Of a stretch of DNA of 64,000 bases, positions 27,709 through 37,278 are shown piece after piece (the first letter of the stretch is position 1; the number at the start of each line of letters is the position of its first letter). Location of the stretch: contig NZ_CP051261.1 of assembly GCF_014236855.1 (NCBI RefSeq), positions 744,001 to 808,000 on the forward strand, given 5' to 3'. The notes beneath the pieces are model-generated. The model did not search any database, had not been told where the DNA came from, and worked only from the letters and a program-made list of their open reading frames with translations. The stretch is from Xanthomonas sp. SI (GTDB taxonomy: Bacteria; Pseudomonadota; Gammaproteobacteria; Xanthomonadales; Xanthomonadaceae). Made by a program: the position numbers and the translations under genes.

Positions 27709-30700
27709 GCCGGCCCGTCACGACGCGCCGCCTGCCGCGGCTGACCCTGCTCGCCTGCGCCCTGGCCGCGCTGCCGGCGCTGGCCCAGCAGACCGTCGGC
27801 AGCAGCCGCTTCACGCCGGTGCTGGGCGAGGCCGGCACGCTGTACCCGCGCACGCCGAGCAGCGCCGATGCCGCCGCGCAGACGCTGGCGCCGCGCGGCA
27901 CGCTCGACGCGCATGCCGCGCAGGGCATGGACCAGGTGCAGGTGGAGGTCGACCGCGATGGCGCGCCGGCCGACGGCCAGACCCCGGTGCACGTGACCGT
28001 GCGCCTGCTCGACGACGCCGGCCAGCCGTTGCAGGGCGAAACCTTCGCCACCGTCGAACACACCGGCGGCCGCATCCTGCTGCCGGGCTCGCGCACCGAC
28101 GAACTGGGGCCGGGCGCGGCCGATGCCGACAAGGTCACCCCGGGCGTGCAGCTGCCGGTGCGCGACGGCGTGGCCGAGTTCGACCTGCTCGCGCCGGACC
28201 AGCCGCAGGACGTGGTGCTGCGGGTCACCGCCGGCGGCCACAGCGCCGAAGGCACGATCGGGTTCGTGCCGGAAATGCGCGAGATGATCGCCACCGGCCT
28301 GATCGAGGGCGTGGTCAACTTCGGCCGCCGCGACAACAGCGGGCTGATCGCCCCGGTCGACCACGACGACGTGTTCGAACGCGACATCCGCCGCTGGGAA
28401 AAACAGTTCAACAACGGCAAGGCCAACGCCGCCGCGCGCACCGCGTTCTTCGTCAAGGGCCGGATCAAGGGCGAATACCTGCTCACCGCCGCCTACGATT
28501 CGGACAAGGACGTGCGCGGCCGCCTGCTGCGCGACATCCAGCCGGAAGAGTTCTATCCGGTGTACGGCGACTCCTCGCTGCGCGGCTTCGACGCGCGTTC
28601 GGCCGAGCGCCTGTACGTGCGCGTGGACAACCGCCGCAGCTATCTGCTGTACGGCGATTTCCAGACCGGCGACACGCTGGCCACCGCGACCGGCGTGGGC
28701 GCGCGCAGCAGCATGCCGCAGCGCAGCCTCGGCACCTACAACCGCACCGCGACCGGCCTGGGCTGGCACTACGAGAACGCACGCGTGCGCTCCAACGTGT
28801 TCGCCATCCAGGACTCGCTGCGCCAGGTGATCGAAGAATTCGCCAGCCAGGGCAGCGGCCCGTACGCACTGCGCAACAACGCGGTGCTGGAAGGCAGCGA
28901 GCGGGTGGAAGTGGTCGTGCGCGACCGCAACCAGCCCTCGCGGATCGTCTCGGTGCAGCCGCTGGCGCGGTTGGTGGATTATAGCTTCGAGCCGTTCTCG
29001 GGGCGCATCCTGCTCAACCAGTTCCTGGCCACGTTCGACAGCGACCTCAATCCGGTGTCGCTGCGCATCACCTACGAACTCGACCAGGGCACCGAGCGCT
29101 TCTGGGTCTATGGCGCCGACGGCCAGCTGCGGCTGACCGATGCGCTGGAAGTCGGCGGCGCGGTGGTGGACGACCGCAATCCGTTCGCCGAATTCCGCAT
29201 GGGCAGCGTCAACGCCGGCTACCGTTTCGGCCCGAATACCGCGATGGCGGTGGAGTTCGCGCGCACCCAGAGCGAGATCAACACCAACTCGATCAACCAG
29301 GTCGCCACCCCGGGCCTGCAGGATCTCAGCGGCCGCGTCGAAGGCGATGCGTGGCGCGTGGAGTTCGGCCACGACGGCGAAAAGCTCGACGCTAACCTGT
29401 TCGCCGCGCGCACCGATCCGGCGTTCAACAACCCGGCCTCGCCGCTGTTCGGCGGGCGCGGCGAGTACAACGCCAAGATCGACTATCACCTGACCGAGCG
29501 CGTGGACCTGTACGCCGAAGGCCTGCGCAGCGAGGACCGCAACCCGGACGGCGGCAAGCGCGATGCCGGCGGTGCCGGCGTGCGCGTCGGCGCCACCGAA
29601 AAGCTCACCCTGGACTTCGGTGTGCGTTCGATCCGCGAGACCGTCGGCGCGTACTCGCCGTGGTCCTCGGGCCTGGGCTACGGCAACACCGGCGGCCTGA
29701 CCGGCGGCTTCGCCACCGGCTCCGGCGGCGGCGCGCTCGGCTACGGCCAGCAGCCGCTGGATCCGCTGACCGGCCTGCCGGTGATCGGTTCCAGCAGCGC
29801 CGTCACCGGCACCGCCAGCGACCTGCCGATCGGCACCCGCCTGGAATCGGACAGCGCCCGCATCGGCGCCGGCTACCGCGTCGGCGCGAAACTGTCGCTG
29901 GGCGCGGAGTACGAGCAGAGCGTGTCCGGCGAAGGCCGCAACCGCATCGCCGCCGGCGTCGATTACCAGGTGCTGGAACGCAGCCGCCTGTACGGCCGCT
30001 ACGAAAAGCAGACCGGCCTGACCAGCGCCTACGGCATCACCACCACCGACCGCGAGGCCGATGCGCTGGTGTTCGGTATCGACAGCAGCTATGTGCGCGA
30101 CACCCAGGCGTTCTCCGAGTACCGCATGCGCGATGCGATCAGCGGCCGCGACGTGCAGGCCGCCTCCGGCATCCGCAACACCTGGGACGTGCGCGAGGGC
30201 GTGCGCCTGAGCAGCTCGGCCGAACACGTCAAGGTGTACGACGGCAACACCGGCGATGCCACCGGCCTGGCGCTGGCGCTGGACTACGGCGTCAATCCGC
30301 TGTGGCGCGGCTCGGTGCGGGTGGAATACCGCATCAGCGGCGACGTCGCCCAGACCGCGACCGACGAGGCGTTCGACACCACGCTGGTGCAGTTCATGCT
30401 GGCGCGCAAGCTCAGCCGCGACTGGACCCTGCTTGGCCGCAACTACCTGCTGCAGACCGACTACGCCGCGCGCGGCGACGTGCTGCAGAACCGCTTTCAG
30501 CTGGGCGTGGCCTACCGCGATACCGACACCAACCGGATCAACGCGCTGGCCCGCTACGAGTACAAGCTGGAGCGCGACGAGAGCGGCTTGACCCTGCTCG
30601 ACGGGCAGGTGGTGGACGGCAGCAGCCAGGACATCAGCAGCCGTGCGCACATCGTCTCGACCCATGCCGACTGGCATCCGTCGCGGCCGTGGTGGCTGAC

Positions 30701-31079
30701 CGCGCATGTGGCCGGCAAGTGGCAGCAGGACCGTTTCGCCTATGCCGACGGCGGCCGCGTGGACAGCCGCTTCCATGCGGTGCTGGTGTCCGGGCGGGTG
30801 GTCTACGACATCACCGAAAACTGGGACATCGGCGTGCTCGGCTCCACCTTCCGTGGCCAGAGCGGTTCCAACCAATACGCCTACGGCATGGAAGTGGGCC
30901 GGCTGCTGCGCCAGAACCTGTGGCTGTCGGCCGGCTACAACTGGTCCGGCTACACCGCCGACCGCGACCTGTCCGGTTACGAGTACACCCAGCAGGGCGT
31001 GTTCCTGCGCCTGCGCTTCAAATTCGACGAAGACCTGTTCCGCCGGGATCCGGTCCGTTACCGCGACCCGGCGCGCTGA
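27705..31079 (+). CDS. Large outer-membrane protein with N-terminal Ig-like domain
   Basis: A 1124-residue protein whose ATG overlaps the stop of the giant gene (ATGA), with GGAGG 7 nt upstream. A signal peptide (LTLLACALAALPALAQ) is followed by an Ig-like domain at about residues 80-195 that resembles invasin-type Big domains (GQTPVHVTVRLLDDAGQPL). The rest (about 230-1115) shows alternating beta-barrel strands rich in aromatic girdles and short turns (for example WRVEFGHDGEKLDANLFAA, YAEGLRSEDRNPDGGKRD), ending in FLRLRFKFDEDLF plus a short basic tail. It is probably a large outer-membrane barrel that exports or anchors the giant protein. No POTRA or TonB-plug motif was recognised. I do not know a named family. 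Confidence 0.8.
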   Translation: MSRPVTTRRLPRLTLLACALAALPALAQQTVGSSRFTPVLGEAGTLYPRTPSSADAAAQTLAPRGTLDAHAAQGMDQVQVEVDRDGAPADGQTPVHVTVRLLDDAGQPLQGETFATVEHTGGRILLPGSRTDELGPGAADADKVTPGVQLPVRDGVAEFDLLAPDQPQDVVLRVTAGGHSAEGTIGFVPEMREMIATGLIEGVVNFGRRDNSGLIAPVDHDDVFERDIRRWEKQFNNGKANAAARTAFFVKGRIKGEYLLTAAYDSDKDVRGRLLRDIQPEEFYPVYGDSSLRGFDARSAERLYVRVDNRRSYLLYGDFQTGDTLATATGVGARSSMPQRSLGTYNRTATGLGWHYENARVRSNVFAIQDSLRQVIEEFASQGSGPYALRNNAVLEGSERVEVVVRDRNQPSRIVSVQPLARLVDYSFEPFSGRILLNQFLATFDSDLNPVSLRITYELDQGTERFWVYGADGQLRLTDALEVGGAVVDDRNPFAEFRMGSVNAGYRFGPNTAMAVEFARTQSEINTNSINQVATPGLQDLSGRVEGDAWRVEFGHDGEKLDANLFAARTDPAFNNPASPLFGGRGEYNAKIDYHLTERVDLYAEGLRSEDRNPDGGKRDAGGAGVRVGATEKLTLDFGVRSIRETVGAYSPWSSGLGYGNTGGLTGGFATGSGGGALGYGQQPLDPLTGLPVIGSSSAVTGTASDLPIGTRLESDSARIGAGYRVGAKLSLGAEYEQSVSGEGRNRIAAGVDYQVLERSRLYGRYEKQTGLTSAYGITTTDREADALVFGIDSSYVRDTQAFSEYRMRDAISGRDVQAASGIRNTWDVREGVRLSSSAEHVKVYDGNTGDATGLALALDYGVNPLWRGSVRVEYRISGDVAQTATDEAFDTTLVQFMLARKLSRDWTLLGRNYLLQTDYAARGDVLQNRFQLGVAYRDTDTNRINALARYEYKLERDESGLTLLDGQVVDGSSQDISSRAHIVSTHADWHPSRPWWLTAHVAGKWQQDRFAYADGGRVDSRFHAVLVSGRVVYDITENWDIGVLGSTFRGQSGSNQYAYGMEVGRLLRQNLWLSAGYNWSGYTADRDLSGYEYTQQGVFLRLRFKFDEDLFRRDPVRYRDPAR

Positions 31080-31086
31080 GGAATCT

Positions 31087-32109
31087 ATGATGACCACGAC
31101 CCACTCCCGCTTCGTCCTGTCCCGCACCGTCGCCGCCGCGCTGCTGCTCGGCGCCTGTGCCGCCGGCAACGCGCAGACCCAGTTGCTGCCGCAGCAGCAA
31201 CGCATCAGCGACGAGGCCATCGCCGCCGACCTGCACGGCTACCAATCCGTGCAGGACCGCATCCAGGCGCTCAACGACGGCGGCCGCCCGGTGCGCGACT
31301 ACGCCTTGTCCAAGGCGCAATGCTGGCTCGACGTGTCCTTCCACGAATACACCCGCAACGACCGCAGCGCGTTCCCGCAAGGCGCGCTGAGCGAGTCGGA
31401 GAAACTGGTGCAGCTGATGGAGCAGGGCGCCACGACGATCCCGACCGAGACGCCTCTGGTCAACGACGCCAAGTACTTGCGCGACGATTTGTGGCAGCGC
31501 CTGCGCGCGCTGCACGGCACTGCCGGTTTCAGCTGCGCGCAGCAGGCCGCGGCCTGCGGCGAGGTCGAGCTGGTGCACGCCGGCAACGAGTTCAACCAGC
31601 AGCAATGGCGCCATTCCAAGCCGTACATCCAGATCGCCGAAGACCTGGTCAACGATGCCGAGGCGCTGGCACGGCAGTGCGGCGGGCCGGAGCGGCCGGA
31701 CACGCCAGCGGCGGCGCCGATCCCGCTGGTGGCCAACGTGCTGTTCGAGTTCGACCGCGACGGCTACAAGGACATCCGCACCCATTCGCTGGAAAGCCTG
31801 GATCGCGCGCTGGCGCGCATCGCCGAAGAGAAGCTGACCTTGCAGAAGGTGGAGCTGGTGGGCCATGCCGACCGCATGGACGGCCGCGGCCACGACTACA
31901 ACCAGGGCCTGTCCGAGCGCCGCGCGCGCACCGTGCGCGAACTGCTGATCGGCCGCGGCGTCGCCGCCGACCGCATCCGCTATGAATACCGTGGCGACAG
32001 CCAGCAGGTGCAGCAGTGCGCCGGCGTGACCCCGCGTGCGGCCTTGCTGGAGTGCCTGCTGCCGAACCGCCGCGTCGAAGTGCGACTGGTGGTCGGCCGC
32101 GGCGACTGA
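31087..32109 (+). CDS. OmpA-family lipoprotein
   Basis: A 340-residue protein with a lipobox (LLLGAC, lipidation at Cys24). The middle part (about 40-205) is helical and soluble. The C-terminal OmpA-like peptidoglycan-binding domain (about 215-338) has VLFEFDRDGYKDI, then ELVGHADRMDG and the binding helix LSERRARTVRELLIGRGV. It would tie the outer membrane to peptidoglycan. TGAGGA overlaps the stop of the barrel gene 7 bp upstream, so the three genes form one operon. Its likely job is to stabilise the barrel and surface-protein complex against the cell wall. Confidence 0.88.
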   Translation: MMTTTHSRFVLSRTVAAALLLGACAAGNAQTQLLPQQQRISDEAIAADLHGYQSVQDRIQALNDGGRPVRDYALSKAQCWLDVSFHEYTRNDRSAFPQGALSESEKLVQLMEQGATTIPTETPLVNDAKYLRDDLWQRLRALHGTAGFSCAQQAAACGEVELVHAGNEFNQQQWRHSKPYIQIAEDLVNDAEALARQCGGPERPDTPAAAPIPLVANVLFEFDRDGYKDIRTHSLESLDRALARIAEEKLTLQKVELVGHADRMDGRGHDYNQGLSERRARTVRELLIGRGVAADRIRYEYRGDSQQVQQCAGVTPRAALLECLLPNRRVEVRLVVGRGD

Positions 32110-32122
32110 CGCCGCGTTCAAG

Positions 32123-32639
32123 TCCCTCTCCCCCCGGGAGAGGGGTTGGGGAGAGGGTACGGCGCGAAGCGTCTCGCGGAGTTTGGGGGGCGCGATGCTT
32201 CGCCCGTACCCTCATCCGCCCCTGCGGGGCACCTTCTCCCGGTGGGAGAAGGGGAGCAGCCGTAGCCCCTCTACCTCAAGGAGAGGGGTTGGGGAGAGGG
32301 TACGGCGCGAAGCGTCTCGCGGAGTTTGGGGGGGCGCGATGCTTCGCCCGTACCCTCATCCGCCCCTGCGGGGCACCTTCTCCCGGTGGGAGAAGGGAAC
32401 AGCCGTAGCCCCTCTCCCATTGGGAGAGGGGTTGGGGTGAGGGTGCGACGCGAAGCGTCTCGCGGAGTTTGGGGGGCGCGATGCTTCGCCCGTACCCTCA
32501 TCCGCCCCTGCGGGGCACCTTCTCCCGGTGGGAGAAGGGAACAGCCGTAGCCCCTCTCCCACCGGGAGAGGGGTTGGGGTGAGGGTACGGCGCGAAAGCG
32601 ACTCGCGGAGTTGGTGCACGAGGCGGCAGCCGTACCCTT
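32123..32639. repeat. Tandem array of about 143-bp units rich in hairpins, about 3.6 copies
   Basis: Units begin near 32123, 32266, 32409 and 32551, giving periods of 143, 143 and 142 bp. The last unit is cut at about 32639 and diverges. Each full unit has three inverted repeats: a CCCCTCTCCC..GGGAGAGGGG hairpin, a longer stem of GGGTACGG..GCGAAGC with GCTTCGCCCGTACCC, and CCTTCTCCC..GGGAGAAGG. The hairpin tips vary (CCCC, ATT, ACC), as if stems were conserved and loops free. It fills the gap after the surface operon. No CRISPR-like spacers or genes were seen. Confidence 0.92.
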
Positions 32640-32760
32640 ATCCGCAGGAAGGACGCGCTGTCGGCCGCCCAGCACTCAAGAATTCCCCAGCAGCGCCGCC
32701 ATCATGGAGAAGCGAAGTCGCTTTCGCCGCCCGGATCGGGCTGTCCATGAGGGAACGCGC

Positions 32761-33552
32761 ATGCTGTCCTTGCCACGCCTGCTGGGTCGTCACCTGGCCA
32801 AGTTCCTGTCCAAGCCGCGCCGGCACCGCTCGGAACTGCCGACCAGTCCGCCGCAGCTGCTGCAGGCGACCTTGCGCAAGGGCGACGTGCTGCTGGTCGA
32901 GGGCAACAGCCGCTTCTCCACCGCGATCAAGTACCTGAGCCAGTCCACCTGGTCGCACGCCGCGCTGTACATCGGCGATCACCTGGGAACGGCGTCCGAC
33001 GCGGACGCGCCGACGTTCTGCGACGTGGACATCAACGTCGGCGTGCGCCTGATCGGGCTGAGCGAATTCGCCGGGCTGCACACACGCATCTGCCGTCCGG
33101 TGGGGCTGGGCGCCGAGGAGATCGACGCGGTGGTCGACTACATGGTCAGCCGCGTCGGCAACAGCTACGACCTGAAGAACATCCTCGATCTGGCGCGCTA
33201 TCTGATCCGCACCCCGCCACTGCCGTCGTCGGTGAAGCGCCGCTTCCTGGAACTGGGCAGCGGCGAGCCGACCAAGGCGATCTGCTCGACGCTGCTGGCG
33301 CAGGCCTTCGGCGCGATCCGCTATCCGATCCTGCCGGAGATCGGCAGCGTGCCGGTGCCCGATGCGCAGGATGCGGAGATCCTGCACAACCGTCATCACA
33401 GTCTGTATCTGCCGCGCGACTTCGACGTCTCGCCCTACTTCAACGTGGTGAAGCCGCGCCTGCAGTCCGGTTTCGATTTCCATCGCCTGATCTGGCAGGG
33501 CGATGCCGGCGAAGACGTGGCGCAGCGTCAGCGCGTCGCGTCGGTTGCCTGA
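32761..33552 (+). CDS. YiiX/NlpC-P60-like permuted papain-fold hydrolase
   Basis: A 263-residue protein of the permuted NlpC/P60 type often called lipo-like protein. The order is His first, Cys last: [20 protein letters not shown], then SHAALYIGD (H66), a [10 protein letters not shown] region, and [17 protein letters not shown] with C175 as probable nucleophile. Related enzymes cleave amide or ester bonds in lipids or peptides. There is no signal peptide, but the N-terminus is basic. GAGGGAA precedes ATG 32761. An in-frame ATG at 32704 is possible, but its surroundings belong to the end of the repeat array. Confidence 0.75.
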   Translation: MLSLPRLLGRHLAKFLSKPRRHRSELPTSPPQLLQATLRKGDVLLVEGNSRFSTAIKYLSQSTWSHAALYIGDHLGTASDADAPTFCDVDINVGVRLIGLSEFAGLHTRICRPVGLGAEEIDAVVDYMVSRVGNSYDLKNILDLARYLIRTPPLPSSVKRRFLELGSGEPTKAICSTLLAQAFGAIRYPILPEIGSVPVPDAQDAEILHNRHHSLYLPRDFDVSPYFNVVKPRLQSGFDFHRLIWQGDAGEDVAQRQRVASVA

Positions 33553-33730
33553 AAACGGGATTGCAGCCCGGCGTCGCCTCGGCCCGAAAGGCAGATCTTC
33601 ACCGTTGCCGCAACGCAAACCGCGTATCCGATCACAACACCTTCAGCTTGCGGTGCGGGCAAGCGTCAAGTTTGAAACGACTGCGGCCGATATCAGCAGA
33701 CATACATCATCGATATCGCTCAGGATCGCC

Positions 33731-36010
33731 ATGAATCCCGTCCATTTCCTGCGTCGTCGCATCGCCAATCTGCCGATGACGCGCAAGTTCGTCGTGCTGT
33801 GCACCCTGCTCGCCATCGGCGTGATCCTGCTCGCGGTCGCCGCCGCGCGGCTGCAATACCTGGACCTGGTGGATGCGCGCAAGCAGACCGTGAAGACCCA
33901 GATCGACATGGGCATGAGCGTCATCGAGCACTATGCCGAAAAGGCCAAGCGCGGCGAACTCACCGAGGCGCAGGCCCAGGACGCAGCCAAGTCGGCGCTG
34001 GCCGACATGAAGACCAACGGCGGCGTGGACTATTTCTTCATGCTCGACCCGCAGATGCGCATCCTGATGCATCCCAAGCGCAAGGTCGGCACCGACATGA
34101 GCGACTACAAGAGCGATGCCGGCGAATACGTATACCGCGACATCCGCACCGCGGTGACCAGCGGCGACGGCTTCAGCTACTACAGCGCGCCCAAGCCGGG
34201 CAAGAAAGAGCAGCTGCCGAAGATCAGTTACGCCAAGCTGTACCCGCAGTGGAACTGGGTGCTGGTGATGGGCGTGTACGCCGAGGACATCCAGGTCGAG
34301 GCGCTGGGCTTCACCAAGATCCTGACCATCATCGGCGCCGCCCTGGTCGGCCTGGTGGTCGGGCTGTGCTGGCTGATCGCCAGCGCCATCGTCACCCCGC
34401 TGCGCGCGGCCACGCGCACCGCCGAGGCCATCGCCTCTGGCCGTTTCGACAACACCATCAAGGTGGAGTCGCGCGACGAGACCGGGCAGCTGATGACCAG
34501 CATGCAGCAGATGCAGACCCAGCTGCAGCGCTTCAACGGCGAGATGCAGACCCTGGTGCAGTTGCAGCAGGGCGACGACATCAGCCACCGCATGCCGGAG
34601 GATTTCCCCGGCGATTACGGCACCCTGGCGCGCGGCATGAACACCGCGCTGTTCGAACACCTGGACGCGATCATCGAGGCGATGGCGATCATGGGCGAGT
34701 ACGGCCGCGGCGACCTGCGCCGCGACATGCGCCGTCTGCCGGGCCAGCGCGCCGCGCTGCACGAAGCGCTGGATGCGGTGAAGAGCAACCTGTCGGCGAT
34801 CAACGGCGACATCGCGCGCATGGCCGATGCGGCGGCGCGCGGCGACTTCTCCGCACGCGGCGACGAAGCGCGCTACCAGTTCGCGTTCAAGGAAATGGTG
34901 GAAGCGCTGAACCGGCTGATGCGGCAGGCCGAAAGCGGCTTGGCCGACGTGGGCCGGATCATGGGCGCGATCGCCGACGGCGATCTGTCGCAGCGCGTGG
35001 ACGTGCGCTACGAGGGCGCGTTCGGGCAGCTGGCCGATGCCGCCAACCGCACCGCCGAGCAGCTGACCACGATCGTGCAGGGCATCCAGCGTTCGGCCGA
35101 GTCGATCAACACCGCGGCCGGCGAGATCGCCAGCGGCAACAGCGACCTGTCGGTGCGCACCGAGCAGCAGGCGGCGAGCCTGGAAGAAACCGCCGCGTCG
35201 ATGGAAGAGCTGACCTCCACGGTCAAGCAGAACGCCGACAGCGCGCGCCAGGCCAACCAGCTGGTGCTGGGCGCCGGCGAAGTGGCCGAGAGCGGCGGTC
35301 GCGTGGTCGAGGATGTGGTCACCACGATGGCTTCGATCAGTGCGGCTTCCGCGCGCATCGCCGACATCATCGGCGTCATCGACGGCATCGCCTTCCAGAC
35401 CAACATCCTGGCGTTGAACGCCGCGGTGGAAGCCGCGCGTGCCGGCGAGCAGGGCCGCGGCTTCGCCGTGGTCGCCTCGGAAGTGCGCTCGCTGGCGCAG
35501 CGTTCGGCGGCGGCGGCCAAGGAGATCAAGACCCTGATCTCCGACTCGGTGCAGGAAGTGGAGCAGGGCTCGACCCTGGTCGCGCGCGCCGGCACCACCA
35601 TGGCCGAGGTGGTGACCTCGGTGAAGCGGGTCACCGACATCATGGCCGAGATCTCCGCGGCCAGCGCCGAGCAGAGTTCGGGCATCGAGCAGGTCAGCAA
35701 GACGGTGATGCAGCTGGACGAGACCACGCAGCAGAACGCGGCGCTGGTGGAGGAAGCCACCGCGGCGGCGAAGAGCATGGAAGACCAGGCCTCGGACCTG
35801 ACCCGCGCGGTGGCGGTGTTCCGCCTTGCCGGCGCCGCCAGGCCGGTGGCGGCGGTCGCGCCCAGGCCGGTGCCGGTCCAGGCCGCGGTCCGTCCGGTCG
35901 CCGCCGCACGCGCGCCGGTCAAGAAAGCGCCGGCAGCGGCCGCACGTCCGCTGGTGCGGAGCAAGCTCGGCGGCGCATTGGTGGAAAGCTCGGAGTGGGA
36001 AGAGTTCTGA
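33731..36010 (+). CDS. Methyl-accepting chemotaxis protein with Cache domain and CheR-tether pentapeptide
   Basis: A 759-residue chemoreceptor. It has a first membrane segment ([20 protein letters not shown]), a periplasmic single Cache domain (about 45-190, with [15 protein letters not shown] and [13 protein letters not shown]), and a second membrane segment near 200-222. HAMP-type linkers follow, including a repeated stretch rich in [10 protein letters not shown] and [13 protein letters not shown]. The signalling domain has the conserved hairpin tip [20 protein letters not shown]. The tail is Ala/Pro/Val-rich and ends in EWEEF, which fits the xWxxF pentapeptide that docks CheR/CheB. It senses an unknown small ligand and controls CheA. 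AGGA lies 6 nt before the ATG. Confidence 0.93.
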   Translation: MNPVHFLRRRIANLPMTRKFVVLCTLLAIGVILLAVAAARLQYLDLVDARKQTVKTQIDMGMSVIEHYAEKAKRGELTEAQAQDAAKSALADMKTNGGVDYFFMLDPQMRILMHPKRKVGTDMSDYKSDAGEYVYRDIRTAVTSGDGFSYYSAPKPGKKEQLPKISYAKLYPQWNWVLVMGVYAEDIQVEALGFTKILTIIGAALVGLVVGLCWLIASAIVTPLRAATRTAEAIASGRFDNTIKVESRDETGQLMTSMQQMQTQLQRFNGEMQTLVQLQQGDDISHRMPEDFPGDYGTLARGMNTALFEHLDAIIEAMAIMGEYGRGDLRRDMRRLPGQRAALHEALDAVKSNLSAINGDIARMADAAARGDFSARGDEARYQFAFKEMVEALNRLMRQAESGLADVGRIMGAIADGDLSQRVDVRYEGAFGQLADAANRTAEQLTTIVQGIQRSAESINTAAGEIASGNSDLSVRTEQQAASLEETAASMEELTSTVKQNADSARQANQLVLGAGEVAESGGRVVEDVVTTMASISAASARIADIIGVIDGIAFQTNILALNAAVEAARAGEQGRGFAVVASEVRSLAQRSAAAAKEIKTLISDSVQEVEQGSTLVARAGTTMAEVVTSVKRVTDIMAEISAASAEQSSGIEQVSKTVMQLDETTQQNAALVEEATAAAKSMEDQASDLTRAVAVFRLAGAARPVAAVAPRPVPVQAAVRPVAAARAPVKKAPAAAARPLVRSKLGGALVESSEWEEF

Positions 36011-36052
36011 GCCAGCGCCACGGCATCCGTGCCGGACGCCATTGCCGATGAC

Positions 36053-36090
36053 GACGCCGATGCCTCAGTGCATCGGCGTCTTTGTTTTTG
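36053..36090 (+). terminator. Rho-independent terminator of the chemoreceptor gene
   Basis: A perfect 11-bp stem, GACGCCGATGC with GCATCGGCGTC, around CTCAGT, followed directly by TTTGTTTTTG. It starts 43 bp after the chemoreceptor stop. Confidence 0.9.
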
Positions 36091-36132
36091 TGCCGGCCGC
36101 GGTTGGCGGCCGCGGCATCGCGGTGTGGCAGC

Positions 36133-36273
36133 GTGGGGCCGGATTGCGTCCGCGAGGCGCAGGCCGTGCGCGCGATCGGCGGCAAGCTGGAAGCCGGCCA
36201 TGTGATCGCCTCGGCCGGCTGCGATCGCGGCCCGACCGACCAGAAGATGTTCGTCGCCGGTTTCGACTGGTGA
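36133..36273 (+). pseudogene. Possible 3' remnant of an unrecognised gene
   Basis: The frame ending at the TGA at 36271 reads VGPDCVREAQAVRAIGG, then KLEAGHVIASAGCD and RGPTDQKMFVAGFDW. Composition and the alternation of charged and hydrophobic residues look like true coding sequence, but there is no ribosome site or full-length frame; it runs back into a terminator. I cannot name a family. It may be the tail of a gene lost by deletion, or chance. Confidence 0.3.
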
Positions 36274-36310
36274 CGGTCGCGCGCGTGGCGCGACCGCGCC
36301 GGTGCAGGTG

Positions 36311-37036
36311 TCACTCGCCTTCGTCGTTTGCTTCCTCGTCCACTTCGGCATCATCGCCAAACCCTGGTGCATCGGCATCCACCGGCTCCAGCAAGGTGTA
36401 GTCGTTGCGCTCGCGGCGCTGGTAGGCCGACGACACCGGATAGGCCAGCAGCGGCGGTTGCGGCGCGCGTACCAGGAACGCGGTGGGAAACAGTCGTGGC
36501 CCGCGCAGCCAGCTGCGCCAGCGCTCGCCGCTCAGGAAGATCGGTCCGTCCGCGGTCAGCGGCGCCGGAATCGCGGCGTTGGCATGGGTCAGCACGCTGA
36601 AGCTGAGCAGCGCCGGTTCGCCGCGGTCCCAGCGTTCCCACAGCCCCGCCGCCAGCAGCACCTCGCCTTGCGCATGGTGAATGTAATAGGGCTGCGCCGG
36701 CTTGCGGCTGCGGTCCCACTTGTAGTACCCGGACAGCGGAATCACGCAGTGCTGGCTCTTCCACGGCGCGGCGAAGATACGGCTGCGCGCGGCGCGTTCC
36801 AGCCGCGCGGTGACGGTGGTGTACGGCGTATCCGGTGTCTTCGACCAGCGCGGCACGATGCCCCATTGCAGGCGCTGCACTTGCGCCGTGCCGTCGTGGC
36901 ACAGGATCGCGGACGCGACGTCGCCCTTGCCCAGGTTGTAGTGGTCCGGGTAAGCCGCAAGGGCCTGGCGCAGCGGCGGCTCCAGCCGCGCGGGCAGGTC
37001 GTCCTCGATGCTGAAAGCCTGCACGAAGCGTCTCAT
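36311..37036 (-). CDS. SRAP/YedK-like protein with all catalytic residues replaced
   Basis: A 241-residue protein whose fold signature matches SRAP (SOS response-associated, HMCES/YedK) proteins: YNLGKGDVAS, LQWGIVPRWSK, HCVIPLSGYYKW, AAGLWERWD, and a final WRSWL. Active members start Met-Cys-Gly-Arg-Phe; here the start is MRRFVQAF, so the Cys2 that crosslinks abasic sites is absent. The Asn of NAR-x-E is Thr (TARLE), the Glu of GFYEW is Lys, and the H-x-R-M-P motif reads TADGP. ATG 37036 has a GAGAAA stretch upstream. The acidic tail (about 30 residues) is also unusual. It is probably a paralogue that lost the DNA-crosslinking chemistry, and may still bind DNA. Confidence 0.8.
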   Translation of the reverse strand: MRRFVQAFSIEDDLPARLEPPLRQALAAYPDHYNLGKGDVASAILCHDGTAQVQRLQWGIVPRWSKTPDTPYTTVTARLERAARSRIFAAPWKSQHCVIPLSGYYKWDRSRKPAQPYYIHHAQGEVLLAAGLWERWDRGEPALLSFSVLTHANAAIPAPLTADGPIFLSGERWRSWLRGPRLFPTAFLVRAPQPPLLAYPVSSAYQRRERNDYTLLEPVDADAPGFGDDAEVDEEANDEGE

Positions 37037-37278
37037 CGGTTTCTCGCAGTGCGCACGCCCGCACCTTAGTGCGTGGGGTGGACAAGCCGAAGTGAAGACC
37101 CGCGGCGCGCCGGCACAGTGCACGGCCGGTAGTGTCGCCGCGACGCTGCGGCATCCGGCGCATCCGGTGCGCGCGACGCAACAGCTTCTTCTTCATCCGG
37201 CCTTTCGTTGGCCCTGGGCATAGTCGCCGCCGACCAAGGCGACCGCCACTGGGGCGGTGCAGGAGGAGACGTCCACGC

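Noticed and set aside
19866..31079. A single 3737-codon plus-strand frame covering the giant gene and the barrel gene
   Set aside because: Only the last 1124 codons (from 27705) are a real protein. Before that the frame is Arg/Gln/Gly-rich out-of-frame reading of the giant gene. It is a chance opening.
32123..32639. CRISPR array
   Set aside because: Units are 143 bp and almost identical throughout. There are no short repeats separated by unique spacers and no cas genes.
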